IMG/VR virus record: IMGVR_UViG_3300045738_000739
Location: 1 to 52,624 of that record
Direction: 5' to 3' (one strand)
From: a virus
DNA: 52,624 bases
Part shown: one piece after another, positions 24,844-34,369 of the stretch
Position numbering within the stretch: the first letter of the stretch is position 1
How the letters are laid out: each line of letters starts with the position of its first letter
Made by a program: the position numbers and the translations under genes
The notes under the pieces: generated by a model
Database searches by the model: none
Told to the model about the DNA's origin: nothing
What the model saw: only the letters and a program-made list of their open reading frames with translations

Positions 24844-27303
24844 TTACTTGAAAAGTTTGAAGATGTCTTTCAAGCTCATCCCGCCATCAAGTATCTTGTT
24901 GAAAGCAGCAGTCATTTTCTCAATCTTATCCGTAAGTTTGTTGAGTGCCGGTCCTAACACCTTTTGGACAGCGTTTGACAGATTGAGCATTGTCTTCTGA
25001 AGGGCAACAACCTGCCCTTGAGCCTGCCGACCCGCATCGGCTCGTGCCGCATCGAGACCCGCTGCTGTCCTCATTGTGCTGAGTGCGCTTACCGGACGTG
25101 CCGACTTGCGCATACGCGGGATGATGTCACGTCCGACAGTCGAGATCCCAGCCGCATACTGTTCCGCTCCAGGCTCCCCATAACCGAGAGCATGGCCGGC
25201 TTGGGACATGCTGATGTCACCCATCCCCGGAATCCCCTGGAACCCTTGCTGCATGAACATCGATTGCACAAGCGGAGAAAACCCACCGACTTTATGCTGT
25301 GCGATAAACTTAGCCATGATCTCGTCGGAGCCCAATCCGCCGCCTGCCCTTTGTAGCTTTTGCTTGCCAACAGCCATCCCATGCAAGCCCGTCCCAGGCT
25401 CCCAGCCTGTCGAACGCATAAGAGCAAACTCCATCGGGTTGCTGACACCTCCGCGATAGCCAACCTGTGAGACCCCCGCGCCAAACGACAACGACATCCT
25501 AGAGGCAACTTGACCGGCTACACCCGCGCCTGACAGCCTCAACATAGTTCGCATAAAGCCTGTCGGGTCACCCTTCTCCAAACCTAGTGAATACTGCTTC
25601 TGCATCGCGCCCGCCATATCCTTGAGATATTCAGTCGCCTCAGAATCCCTAAGACCAGATACGACGGCAGCATACAAGGCGCGAGCCATGACATGCCGCG
25701 CGTCCTCACGCTTACCGGCAACCTTCTTCCACGACGGATCATCCTTAGACCCCAAATTGGCATAACGTGTGTCTCGCTGTGTCCCCGTAACTCCTTTCAT
25801 GAACATGCCGGTAGTGCCCATCTCGACACCGTAGCCAGTGTTCATCATCTCAGCAAAATCGTATTGAGATTTGTTTGGACGTTTTCCCAAACCCTGGGCC
25901 TGGCCGAATGCCCGTTGGAGAGCTTCAGGGTTGGTGCGACCCCACCTTCGCCCAACAAGCTCAAGATCAGCAGTGCTTTCGTTGTTTCTGTAGTTTGCAG
26001 CCCAGCGAGCTTGCATGGCGGCACGTCGTGCTGCTGCCGCTGCGTTAACTTTCAGATCCTTATCCGACATATTACTCAGGATCGCCTGGACCTCTTCGGT
26101 GCCTGCTCCTCGATCCCTAGCCGCCCGAACTGCTTGGGCTGCTGGGCCGTCAGGGTCCATGCCCTTTGATGTGAAATACAAGTCGGGAATAGCCTTCGTG
26201 TATTTCTCATTCACCATGTTGGGCACTGTCTTTGTTTTGTTGATCCCGGCTGTTGTCCCGAAGCCCGCTTTTTCGGCTGCTTCTGCCGCGCCACCGAAAA
26301 CGTCAGCAACGGCACCACGAGCCCCTGGGATTCTGTCCAAGATGCGGTCGCCGCCGATGGCCGCCATCGCTGGTGGAGTGAACCCGGAATTTACCCCCAT
26401 TTCGGCGGCTTGGAGATCGCGAGCTAAGCCGCCACCGAAAGAGACCCCGGTGCTCACTTCCCTCGTGCCACGTTGGACACTGCGCGTTCCTTGGCCGCCT
26501 ACGGTGCCAGCATCGCCTACCCCGGCAATAATCGCGGCACGTTGTTTCTTGGTCAAACGAGCCTGTATAGCCGCAAGCTGACTAGCACTGATCTTGGCAT
26601 GAGAAGCGGGTGTAACTCCCAACCGGCCAGCAAACCCGCCAGCACCTCTCCCCCCAAGAAGTGCATAAGTGTCGCGTCGAGCACCTTGGTGCTGTACCCA
26701 ATTTCCGTAATTTTGATGAGCGAACATGAGTGCGCCGCCCATAACTCCACCGACAATTGGAATCGTGCTGAACAATTCAGCCATCGCTTGGCCTGAAGGC
26801 GCAGGCATCTGGTAACTGCGAACACCCTTTGTCCGACGAGATGCACGCGCGAGCAATCCCATCTTGGCTGCGCCGCCACCCGCACCACCACGAGAAGCAC
26901 TCTGCCCGGCATGACCACCGCTGCCAGCAGCTCCACCAGCACCACCGCCAAAGCCGCCACCGCCGAAGCCAGCACCGGGTGCGCCCCCGGCACCACCGCC
27001 AGCCTTTGCCAACCGCTCAAGCTCTCGGCGCAGCGCAGCCGCTTCAGTCTTAGCTTCTCTAAGCGTGTTCTTGAGATTCTTGTATTCGCTGACCCCTTTT
27101 TTGGAGCCGACAATTGCCTCGTTGAGCTTTTTGAACTCACGAATGGTGACTTGAACCTGCTTCGTGAGTTCCGCGAGAGCCTTGTTGAAGTCTCTTGTGG
27201 TATCCCGCTTGAACGTCTTCCGCAGCTTTTGGTCGAGCCTGTTCAGTTCTCGCGCATTGACCTTGATGTCTAGCTGCGTAGTGGTGATTCCGGCACTCGC
27301 CAC
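24844..27303 (-). CDS. Tail tape measure protein
   Basis: The protein has 819 residues and begins at GTG 27303, with GGAG six bases upstream, four bases after the previous stop. The N-terminus (TTTQLDIKVNARELNRLDQKL) and a basic helical region to about residue 95 form the usual coiled-coil start. A Gly-rich low-complexity stretch follows (about 97-145), then helical segments with hydrophobic patches and a C-terminal helix (NKLTDKIEKMTAAFNKIL). The rule of about 1.5 angstrom per residue would give a tail of roughly 120 nm. It is the only long helical protein between tube and hub, so the call is firm by context. Confidence 0.85.
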   Translation of the reverse strand: MASAGITTTQLDIKVNARELNRLDQKLRKTFKRDTTRDFNKALAELTKQVQVTIREFKKLNEAIVGSKKGVSEYKNLKNTLREAKTEAAALRRELERLAKAGGGAGGAPGAGFGGGGFGGGAGGAAGSGGHAGQSASRGGAGGGAAKMGLLARASRRTKGVRSYQMPAPSGQAMAELFSTIPIVGGVMGGALMFAHQNYGNWVQHQGARRDTYALLGGRGAGGFAGRLGVTPASHAKISASQLAAIQARLTKKQRAAIIAGVGDAGTVGGQGTRSVQRGTREVSTGVSFGGGLARDLQAAEMGVNSGFTPPAMAAIGGDRILDRIPGARGAVADVFGGAAEAAEKAGFGTTAGINKTKTVPNMVNEKYTKAIPDLYFTSKGMDPDGPAAQAVRAARDRGAGTEEVQAILSNMSDKDLKVNAAAAARRAAMQARWAANYRNNESTADLELVGRRWGRTNPEALQRAFGQAQGLGKRPNKSQYDFAEMMNTGYGVEMGTTGMFMKGVTGTQRDTRYANLGSKDDPSWKKVAGKREDARHVMARALYAAVVSGLRDSEATEYLKDMAGAMQKQYSLGLEKGDPTGFMRTMLRLSGAGVAGQVASRMSLSFGAGVSQVGYRGGVSNPMEFALMRSTGWEPGTGLHGMAVGKQKLQRAGGGLGSDEIMAKFIAQHKVGGFSPLVQSMFMQQGFQGIPGMGDISMSQAGHALGYGEPGAEQYAAGISTVGRDIIPRMRKSARPVSALSTMRTAAGLDAARADAGRQAQGQVVALQKTMLNLSNAVQKVLGPALNKLTDKIEKMTAAFNKILDGGMSLKDIFKLFK

Positions 27304-27306
27304 TTG

Positions 27307-27669
27307 CTACTCCAGTACAGGTGTCATTCCTGCGGCTATCTCACGTTCCCATTTATCGATCTGCGGATCCCCCGTTCGTGCCGCCTCGCTCCAAGGCACT
27401 TTCCCAAGTGTCGGCGGACCCCAGCGGCGATTGCGCTCGATAGTGGTTGTTTCTGGATCTGAATTGTCGTCCGCTGATTTGGGATCAGCGATCTCATCCG
27501 TGAAAACCAGAAACGCCAAAAGTTCGACAACCGTGTAATCCTCGAACTCTCTAGGCGGTTTCCCCGTCTTCTTCCACCAAACCCACGATGTCGCCCAAGA
27601 AATGTCATCAGCTTTCCATCTCGCCTTCGCTACCTGTTTCGGATCCTGTGCCCCAAAACGTAGCCTCAT
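27307..27669 (-). CDS. Tail assembly chaperone-like downstream protein
   Basis: The protein has 120 residues from ATG 27669, which has AAGGAGG nine bases upstream. It is Trp-rich (ARWKADDISWATSWVWWKK) and helical, followed by an acidic middle. It sits just before the tape measure gene, where phages keep a pair of tail assembly chaperones. It overlaps the upstream gene by 62 bases in the frame +1/-2 to it, so it may be made independently from its own ribosome site or as a frameshift extension of the upstream product. The function is inferred by position. Confidence 0.6.
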   Translation of the reverse strand: MRLRFGAQDPKQVAKARWKADDISWATSWVWWKKTGKPPREFEDYTVVELLAFLVFTDEIADPKSADDNSDPETTTIERNRRWGPPTLGKVPWSEAARTGDPQIDKWEREIAAGMTPVLE

Positions 27670-28189
27670 GCGAGACAACCTCCTTGTAGATCGCCGCCAA
27701 CACGCCTACGTCGCGCACCTCATCAAGATTCTCTGCCCACTCAGGTGTGGCCGATAGGCTGACCGCGAGATGCGCCTGCATCTCCAGCAGCATCCCAGTT
27801 GTTTCATCGAGTGCGGCAGCTGCGACACCACCGGCCATCCGGCTGCGCGTAAGGCCGACCGTAGCGCGCTCACGAATCGTCAGAATGTGCGACGTAAAAG
27901 AACCGGACCAGTGGTAGCCACGACCGTCCGTGTAATCGAGAACGAACGTCTTGGTGGCTTCGACTGTACCGTCCGCACTTTTAGCGTCGTTGTCAGGACC
28001 AGACTTTTTGACTTCCTTCGCCGCTTCTCCCGCAGTCGGTGCATCAACCGGCTTGAGTCCGGTCGTTGTCCCGTTGCCCCCGTTCGCCTTGCTCTTGAGC
28101 TTTGGCTTCTTCGGCGGGTTCTTGCGCCTGCGCTCGGCTCCGATCCCATCGACTTCAGCCTGCGCTGTAACTTCCTCTTCGCTGATCAT
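27608..28189 (-). CDS. Tail assembly chaperone-like upstream protein
   Basis: The protein has 193 residues from ATG 28189 (GGAGG five bases upstream). The first 70 residues are Lys/Pro/Gly-rich and probably disordered. From about 75 it has the layout of a tail-assembly protein: a TKTFVLDYTDGRGYHWSGSFTSHILTIRERA strand pair, then helices and an acidic tail. It lies between tube and tape measure genes and overlaps the next gene, like lambda gpG and its relatives. A role as a chaperone for tape measure assembly is inferred. Confidence 0.6.
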   Translation of the reverse strand: MISEEEVTAQAEVDGIGAERRRKNPPKKPKLKSKANGGNGTTTGLKPVDAPTAGEAAKEVKKSGPDNDAKSADGTVEATKTFVLDYTDGRGYHWSGSFTSHILTIRERATVGLTRSRMAGGVAAAALDETTGMLLEMQAHLAVSLSATPEWAENLDEVRDVGVLAAIYKEVVSHEATFWGTGSETGSEGEMES

Positions 28190-28233
28190 GTTTGCCTCCA
28201 TGCAACATGGACGATCTCAATTGTCGTCCGGTT

Positions 28234-28683
28234 CTAGGTCATGTCGGATTCGTCCTTGCAACGGATAGCGACCATCGACACGTTGGAGCCGACGACTCCG
28301 CGCGCAACGACATTCATATTCCGCTCCGAGATACGGACACCTTCGATGTTCATGATCACCAGACCACCATTCGCCACGTCTTCGATACTGGCAGTCAGAT
28401 CGCCCGACGCGAGAATGTTGGTAAGGTGATCTTCCGGTGTGGTCCCTTGTTTTGGAAACCAACCCGAACTCTTGATCGTAGAGCCGACAATTCGCACGAA
28501 GTCGGCGGTCATCGACACCTCATAATCGGTGGCAACATGCTCTTGGACTTGGATAGAATCTAAAACTTTAACGGGCTCATAGGTTATCATTTCCCGAACC
28601 GTCACGCCCGTTGCATAGCCTACCTTGACGCCGTCGATTGAAAACTTCGCTCGTGCGCCTGTTACTACATTTCCTGTTGCCAT
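28234..28683 (-). CDS. Tail tube protein
   Basis: The protein has 149 residues. It starts ATGNVVTGARAKFSIDGVKVGYATG, followed by VTVREMITYEPVKVLDSIQVQEHV, the pattern of contractile-tail tube proteins where a beta hairpin stacks between rings. The length is standard for the family. ATG 28683 has GGAGG upstream. Placed right after the sheath gene, this is the inner tube through which DNA passes. Confidence 0.85.
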   Translation of the reverse strand: MATGNVVTGARAKFSIDGVKVGYATGVTVREMITYEPVKVLDSIQVQEHVATDYEVSMTADFVRIVGSTIKSSGWFPKQGTTPEDHLTNILASGDLTASIEDVANGGLVIMNIEGVRISERNMNVVARGVVGSNVSMVAIRCKDESDMT

Positions 28684-28703
28684 CTTTTAGACCTCCATGT
28701 CCT

Positions 28704-31478
28704 CTAAGCACCAGCGGAGAACGACGACGACACAAGGTGAACAGTCGTTTTGATGAAGTTGACTGGGATCACCGGAGCGATCTCCACGTCAATTGTCATC
28801 ACATCGTTGTTCAGCTCAACCGTCAAATTCTGCCAGTTCGTAATTGCGCCGACGTTGATCAACTGACCCAAGACACCAACTGAGATACTAACCGTCGCAG
28901 TAACGGTGCCAGCAAAGCCCTTCTTCCCAATCATCACTTCGAGTGATTGACGGAAGTTGTAGACTGCATAATTGACAGCCTCGTTCACGCTGGCTTCGAT
29001 ATACGCGAGGTTGTTATCGATGAGATGCGTAGTCACGTTGCGAAGCCACCGAAAGCCCTTGTTGGGCACCTTTTCGATCATCGCGAGACCAGCCTGAATC
29101 AGCTCGTGACCGTCGTCCTTGATCGTGTAGCTCGAATCCTCAATTGTCTCCAGAATGTTGAGGTACTTGAACGTGAGCGAAGTCCCAACGCTTGAGCCCG
29201 CCTGCATTCCCGCAGCTACGCACGCAGTGAACGGTGGTTCCATCTGCTCCACTGCGCCCAGTGTGTTGAACCGCTTCACGTCCTGAATATACAGACGAGC
29301 ATGCCGCGTGTTGAGCGCTAGCGAAGCCGACTTCGCATCGTTCAACGTCGTACCGCTCGGTGCCCCAAGCAAACAGTCTCGTTCGCTTCTTCCCGGTCCA
29401 CCCATGTAGTTGCAGTGGCTCACGGTCGCTGCGTGAATCGCTGGACTGTCGGTCAGAACCACAAGCGTGTTGATGCGGAAGTCACGAAGCAGATCGAGAG
29501 CAGCCTGCCAATGGCTGAACATCGTCGTCCCCTCGATCCCACCGCCGAGTGCGATTGGGTTGGGGGTATTCGCGGGTGCCTGCGTGCCGAGAACCTGCGC
29601 AGTGACGTAAGCAGAGCCTCCGTTCAGAGCCTCCGCAATCGCCTCCAGAATCGCTGTCAAGCCCGCCGCGAGTGCGCCTGTGCCCGCCGGTACGCTCGTC
29701 ACCTTGTCCAGATTCGAGACATCGTAACCTGCCGGATTCGGCTCGTCCGTGGACATCGACCAATCGCCAAGCGTGGCGAAGAAGTCTGACCAGTCTTTCA
29801 GCGTGGCATACGTCACCACTGGCAGGCTGTAGAGGTCGGCGGTAAGAACAAGATCGGCTCCGCGTAGGTGGCCCGTCGCCACTCGCTCTAATGAACCCCA
29901 GGTGCTCGCAGTTGTTCCGTTCGCGCCTGTACCAAGATCGACAACTTCCATCTGCGGTGCTCCGCTGGGATCTGTGCCGACGAGCAGCACATCGCTCGTC
30001 GATGCCGTCGCCCAGTCAACCGTGTTGCCTTGGATCGACAGGTCTTGCGCGAACTCTTCAAGTCCTCGCGAAAGCTGCCCCACTGTCAGTGTGAAAGCCA
30101 ACACGGAATCCTGCTGGCCGGAAACGCTGATCGTGCCGTTCGCCGAAGACGACAATAGAACTCCGTACAAGACCGACCACGTTCCAGTCGATGTCGCCGC
30201 AGCCATGCCGGTCAGGACCACATTCTCCGATTGCACTGCGCCGAGATTGTCGAGCCCGTACAGCGTTGCCGTCTGAATATCGAGCGCACTAGCCGAAACA
30301 AGCTCGATCTGGTCACCACTGTTGAGCAAGAGCCCGCTCGCCTGCACCACCTTCGCATCTGCGACCATCCCGGTGCCAATCGACGTGATGGCTGAGTAGC
30401 CCAAAAGCGCATCGACAGGTGTCGTCGCATTCAGGATTACGATCTCAGACTGATCCGCTCCACCGTTGTCCTTGCCGTAGAGCACGACCGCTTGAGTCAC
30501 ACCCGCTTCTGAAGTGAGCGTCACCGTGCTGTTGTTCTCGGCCAGCTCGATTGGACCTGCAAAGTCGTTCAGGCCGAACTGAAGCTGACCTGCCGCAATC
30601 GTGAAGACCACGGTCGCGCTCATGTCCTCGAAATGGACATTTCCGGCTGCGACTCCATCGAGCTGCGCGGCGTAGATGGCTGACCATGTGATCGCCGATG
30701 CCACGGTATTTGTCCCGTTGAGGGCGAGAACTTCACTAGCCAGAAGTCCCGTATTGTCGTCTTTGCCCCACAGTGTGATCGATTGAGTCGTGTCCCCAGC
30801 ATCGGAGCTTTCGACCGTGCCCATATCAGGCAAAGTGCTAACGTCAGACTGACCCACCGACGTGACCACCGTAGTGCCCTGGTACTCTCCGAGAGTTTCG
30901 GGGATCGTCTTCGACGCTTGTGCCGTCAACCCGGTCGCTGGATCGAATGACGCATCAGCCGTCCAGTCGCCCGCATAGTCGAGACTGACCTTATCGTCCG
31001 CACCGATGTCGTCAAAGTCTTCGACCTCGGACTCAAACTCGATGATGAGCCGTTTGCCTGCCACCGTGCCGTCGCTGACCTGCACACGGATCTTCTCGGT
31101 GAACTGCCCCCAATCGCGCGATGTCAGTAGCAACGAATTGCCCGCATTGTCGTCTAACAATGTGAGAGACGATTGGGTCGCCGGGTTGATCTTGACGAAC
31201 TTGACCTCTTGCGCACCACCCGGAATGTCGGGGTCTTTGCTGGGGTCGAATAGAATCTGTCCAGCCTCGCGTACATCGCCCGACCTGAACAGTCGCCCGA
31301 TCTTGCCGGGGTTGCTCACGCTCTGGACAATCGCCGGCTCACCGCCTTCGCACTCGCCAAGACAAGCCACGATTCCAGATGCGCCCAAATTGATTGTCGC
31401 CAGCCCGCTTGCATCGACCTCGGAATAGCTGCCAGGAATGGAGGTCACTCGACCATTGAAGTAAATTGTCGTCGCCAT
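28704..31478 (-). CDS. Tail sheath protein with four inserted repeat domains
   Basis: The protein has 924 residues from ATG 31478 (GGAGG upstream); the longer open frame lacks a ribosome site. The C-terminus has the sheath signature: an alpha-helical handshake region, then VGVLGQLINVGAITNWQNL and PVNFIKTTVHLV. The N-terminus resembles the sheath start (PGSYSEVDASG). Between about residues 230 and 550 lie four related units keyed on (L/V)YGKDNxGAxQSE-V-L (about 231, 328, 402, 494), each about 50-95 residues. They are arranged as two superrepeats of about 170 residues. Such inserts likely decorate the outside of the tail. The protein is longer than most sheaths (typically 400-660 residues) because of this insert. 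Confidence 0.85.
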   Translation of the reverse strand: MATTIYFNGRVTSIPGSYSEVDASGLATINLGASGIVACLGECEGGEPAIVQSVSNPGKIGRLFRSGDVREAGQILFDPSKDPDIPGGAQEVKFVKINPATQSSLTLLDDNAGNSLLLTSRDWGQFTEKIRVQVSDGTVAGKRLIIEFESEVEDFDDIGADDKVSLDYAGDWTADASFDPATGLTAQASKTIPETLGEYQGTTVVTSVGQSDVSTLPDMGTVESSDAGDTTQSITLWGKDDNTGLLASEVLALNGTNTVASAITWSAIYAAQLDGVAAGNVHFEDMSATVVFTIAAGQLQFGLNDFAGPIELAENNSTVTLTSEAGVTQAVVLYGKDNGGADQSEIVILNATTPVDALLGYSAITSIGTGMVADAKVVQASGLLLNSGDQIELVSASALDIQTATLYGLDNLGAVQSENVVLTGMAAATSTGTWSVLYGVLLSSSANGTISVSGQQDSVLAFTLTVGQLSRGLEEFAQDLSIQGNTVDWATASTSDVLLVGTDPSGAPQMEVVDLGTGANGTTASTWGSLERVATGHLRGADLVLTADLYSLPVVTYATLKDWSDFFATLGDWSMSTDEPNPAGYDVSNLDKVTSVPAGTGALAAGLTAILEAIAEALNGGSAYVTAQVLGTQAPANTPNPIALGGGIEGTTMFSHWQAALDLLRDFRINTLVVLTDSPAIHAATVSHCNYMGGPGRSERDCLLGAPSGTTLNDAKSASLALNTRHARLYIQDVKRFNTLGAVEQMEPPFTACVAAGMQAGSSVGTSLTFKYLNILETIEDSSYTIKDDGHELIQAGLAMIEKVPNKGFRWLRNVTTHLIDNNLAYIEASVNEAVNYAVYNFRQSLEVMIGKKGFAGTVTATVSISVGVLGQLINVGAITNWQNLTVELNNDVMTIDVEIAPVIPVNFIKTTVHLVSSSFSAGA

Positions 31479-31488
31479 CGTCTTCCTC

Positions 31489-31869
31489 CTAGCCCAATCG
31501 CTCTGGGCTCGCCTGGTGACTGCCGCCTTCTGGGCCACGACGACAGCCGTAAATCGGTTGTGCCGCGAACTCTGCAAGCAGGGTCGTCCACTCTTCGGCT
31601 GGCCTGTACTGGTTAGTGTTCACACCCTTCGACTTGCAAAAGGCCGCGAACGCATCGCCGCCTTTTGGGAACAGGTCCGACTTGTTGCCAGCATGGGATG
31701 CCGTGATCTTTGGCCCGCCTGTCGAGGCTGCCTTTTTGGTCCCCGTGACGCCGACTCCAGTCGAAGAATCACGTCCTCGCAGGATCGGGGCTGCTACAGC
31801 CGAACTCGACCCAGAATCAGAGGCGACAATTGCCGATTTGGTGGCGGGGGCTCGTCTTTTCCTTGCCAT
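31489..31869 (-). CDS. Small basic head/tail-connector region protein
   Basis: The protein has 126 residues. The first 55 are basic and Ser/Thr/Gly/Ala-rich (probably disordered), and the rest has helical elements with a Cys pair (FAAFCKSKG and PIYGCRRG). ATG 31869 has GAGGAG upstream. It precedes the sheath gene by ten bases and follows a 129-base gap. No function is recognised. Confidence 0.55.
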   Translation of the reverse strand: MARKRRAPATKSAIVASDSGSSSAVAAPILRGRDSSTGVGVTGTKKAASTGGPKITASHAGNKSDLFPKGGDAFAAFCKSKGVNTNQYRPAEEWTTLLAEFAAQPIYGCRRGPEGGSHQASPERLG

Positions 31870-31882
31870 TATTCACTCCTCA

Positions 31883-31903
31883 CTTGTTGCGCGAGTCAAC
31901 AAG
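31883..31903. repeat. Stem-loop ahead of the small pre-sheath gene
   Basis: CTTGTTG and CAACAAG form a 7-bp perfect stem with a 7-base loop, in the 129-bp gap at 31870-31998. It lies between the tail-completion gene and the small basic gene, about 15-35 bases before the ATG at 31869. It could act as a processing hairpin or a translation control element; no terminator U-run follows. The gap also holds dispersed-motif copies at 31911 and 31964. Confidence 0.45.
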
Positions 31904-31998
31904 AGATCCGATTGTCGTCCTCGCAGAAAACATTACCATGCTCAGCTTTGCTTGCCTACCGGCGAATTGTCGCCGAACAATCTCTAGCCGCTGAAAAT

Positions 31999-32682
31999 TC
32001 ATGAACCTGTCCCGATAATGTGCATACCCGGATGTGAGTTGGGATCGTCCACATCTTCATGCACCATCGGCAGCACGGTGCCTTTCGATTCGGCCAGCCC
32101 GAAAGCCGCAGCCAGCGCATCGTTGTCCACCCACTGCTCCTCGTATTCGACGGCGACAATTAGCCGACGAATGAACAGATGATCGGGTGCGAATTTGGGA
32201 TCGGGTGCAAGCTCTGCCCCCGTAAGCAACGGATCGTAAAGATGATTCTTGATCAGCCACTTGCACCCCACGTTCACGATCCGCCTGACAACCCGGTAGA
32301 ACGCCAGACAGATGTCGGGATGTTCAGCGTAAATATGGATCCCGTACTGCCCGTTGAGCCGTCGCTTATACAGATCGAAGTCGTCAGAGTCGTCGCCGAT
32401 CAGCGGACCCTCGTCAAATTCCTGCCCCAGCCCCACATAGTCCTGTTGAACCGTTTCCGTCATCAGCACGATGGCGATGCAGGGAAACGGGCCAGACATC
32501 CGTGCGTAGCCGCTGACGACGCTGGGGGGGTTAGATGCCCAGTAGTCTTTCACTACTTGGCGATCTTTGACGCTCATGCCGATCAAGATTGGATCGAGCA
32601 AATCAACATCGCCTGAAATCGCACTGACACCCGTCTTCAACAGGGTCGCGATCAATTGCTCTGGGACAGTAACAGCTGGCAT
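31999..32682 (-). CDS. Probable tail terminator / neck protein
   Basis: The protein has 227 residues from ATG 32682 (TAATG overlap with the previous gene). It begins with an N-terminal helix (VTVPEQLIATLLKTGV), then beta strands with a YGIHIYAEHPDICLAFYRVVRRIV segment. This helix-then-strand layout fits tail terminator or neck proteins that close the tail before head joining. The longer frame upstream has no support. Context: it follows a connector-type protein and precedes the sheath. Confidence 0.6.
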   Translation of the reverse strand: MPAVTVPEQLIATLLKTGVSAISGDVDLLDPILIGMSVKDRQVVKDYWASNPPSVVSGYARMSGPFPCIAIVLMTETVQQDYVGLGQEFDEGPLIGDDSDDFDLYKRRLNGQYGIHIYAEHPDICLAFYRVVRRIVNVGCKWLIKNHLYDPLLTGAELAPDPKFAPDHLFIRRLIVAVEYEEQWVDNDALAAAFGLAESKGTVLPMVHEDVDDPNSHPGMHIIGTGS

Positions 32683-33545
32683 TAGTCGTGTGCCCCCGTG
32701 TGTACGGCAGTGGCGAACCCTCGGTTTCCACCCTTCATCATGCCCTGGAACATCAGGTTGGTGATAGCCGGGATCTTCCGGGCTGCTTTGTCGAAAAAGT
32801 GATGCGCGGTGATCCCACCGTGAAACCACGAGCCTGGATCTGAATTGTCGCTTACCCGCCGGAAGGTCGAATACTTGTTTTGCGCAGCCGCCCGGTAGGT
32901 TTTCTCCTGACGGACCATCCCGCCATAAATGCTCGACTTGTGCTTGTAGCCGGTATGGCGGTTCTGATGAGTCGGAGCACCCAGGTGAGCTGCTGCGTGG
33001 TGGCTCAGCCGCTCGCCCCACTTAGTCCCGTGATCAGCATGGGATTTCGTTGCCGTCAGCTTCTCAGCCGCCCGGTGAACCTTCTTTCCCAGCATTTCAG
33101 CCTGCGTGCGCGACATCCCCCGTTTGCGCTCTAACCCGCCCATCGGAGTGCCCACGCGCCCGCCCGTCGTTCCGGGTGTACCGTGGCGGAAATGGACGGT
33201 GTTGTACCGGATCCCGGTCTTGCCTACTTTCGCATTCGGACCAGACAAAAGAGCCGGCTTCATGTCGCCGCCTGCCCAGCCATGCTCGATCATGTTTGGC
33301 ATCTGACCCGTAAGGATAATCGACGCAAACGTCTTGGGTGCTCGCTTGAGGTCGGTAGGCGAGACCGCGAATTGCATCAATTGGAGAGACGAAACGTAGT
33401 CCTGCTGCGAACTGTTCAGAGTCCGCGTTGCCTCGGCAACGATCTCAGTCTTCACCGCCTCGGCTATTTCCGGCAGCATCCGCAAGACCAACTCAGGAAT
33501 GATCGACAATCCGGTCGGGATGTGAATCTCTTCGACGTGGATCAT
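32682..33545 (-). CDS. HK97 gp10-like minor tail / neck protein
   Basis: The protein has 287 residues from ATG 33545, overlapping the upstream stop (ATGA). An N-terminal helical region (IIPELVLRMLPEIAEAVKTEIVAEAT) and a segment ILTGQMPNMIEHGWAGGDMKP match the gp10-like pattern of head-tail joining proteins. The middle is His-, Lys- and Gly-rich and contains many HxxxH-type runs. The length is greater than usual for gp10 (about 150 residues), with the extra part at the C-terminus. Confidence 0.6.
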   Translation of the reverse strand: MIHVEEIHIPTGLSIIPELVLRMLPEIAEAVKTEIVAEATRTLNSSQQDYVSSLQLMQFAVSPTDLKRAPKTFASIILTGQMPNMIEHGWAGGDMKPALLSGPNAKVGKTGIRYNTVHFRHGTPGTTGGRVGTPMGGLERKRGMSRTQAEMLGKKVHRAAEKLTATKSHADHGTKWGERLSHHAAAHLGAPTHQNRHTGYKHKSSIYGGMVRQEKTYRAAAQNKYSTFRRVSDNSDPGSWFHGGITAHHFFDKAARKIPAITNLMFQGMMKGGNRGFATAVHTGAHD

Positions 33546-34357
33546 GAGCCCGCCGCCTGTGTCATGTAGTCCAGCCGAACCTTGAACGTCGTCGGCAAAT
33601 TCTGTGGCTCTTTGAGACCCTTCAGCCCTTCCTCCGGTCCTCGTAAACTCTGGATGCCGTAGGTGGCGTCGTCCACAATCCAAGTTGGGCGACAATTGTA
33701 GTGAACCGTGAACAGCTTCCCGACTGTCGGACCTTTGCCGGCAAGAAACTTCATTCGTCGCGGCTCTGCTTTCGTTTCTTCCAGCATCTTGTAATCGGCT
33801 TGAGGAAAGTAGCGGACCTTATCCTCATCTGCGATGAAGTTAACCGACAATGGATGATAACGCATAGCCTCTTTTTGACCCTGCGTGGAGCGGCCCGACT
33901 TGCCAACCGCAATTGTCGTCCCTTGACCGCCAGACTCCAGCAATTCGGTCCACGCCATCTCCTGCTCGATCCCGATGAATCGATCCCGGTAGCTCACGCG
34001 CGCCTCATCCTGAAATGTCATGATCGCATCCGCGAACGTGAATTGCCCGAAGTTCTCGAAGAGACTCGGTTTCAGATTCGCCTGACCAAAGACGCACTTG
34101 ACCTCGATGTAATCGACTGTCGTCGGGAGATGCCGCGTCTCCAGCGAACTGGGGGAGACGTACCACCAGCCGTCACCTCCGCATTCCGGGCAGGTCGGAT
34201 CGAATGTGTCGGTCCCTTCCATGCGGCAAGGACACTCGACAGCTCTCGACCACCGAAACACCAACCCCAGACCTTGAATCGCTTTCGCGAAAAGCCTCGG
34301 GTCAAACGTACCTAGTGGCCCAAACTTGAGTTCTTTATCCGGTGGAGAACCTGCCAT
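33542..34357 (-). CDS. Head closure / neck protein with Cys4 zinc site
   Basis: The protein has 271 residues. It contains an N-terminal Cys cluster (CPC, then CPECGGDGWW, about residues 43-65) typical of a rubredoxin-like zinc site. The rest is beta-rich with aromatic strands (FENFGQFTFADAIMTFQDEARV). ATG 34357 has AAGGAGG upstream. Zinc-containing connector proteins of this sort appear in head-completion modules. The position between the 449-residue connector and gp10-like genes supports this. Confidence 0.6.
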   Translation of the reverse strand: MAGSPPDKELKFGPLGTFDPRLFAKAIQGLGLVFRWSRAVECPCRMEGTDTFDPTCPECGGDGWWYVSPSSLETRHLPTTVDYIEVKCVFGQANLKPSLFENFGQFTFADAIMTFQDEARVSYRDRFIGIEQEMAWTELLESGGQGTTIAVGKSGRSTQGQKEAMRYHPLSVNFIADEDKVRYFPQADYKMLEETKAEPRRMKFLAGKGPTVGKLFTVHYNCRPTWIVDDATYGIQSLRGPEEGLKGLKEPQNLPTTFKVRLDYMTQAAGS

Positions 34358-34369
34358 CAGCCCTCCTTC

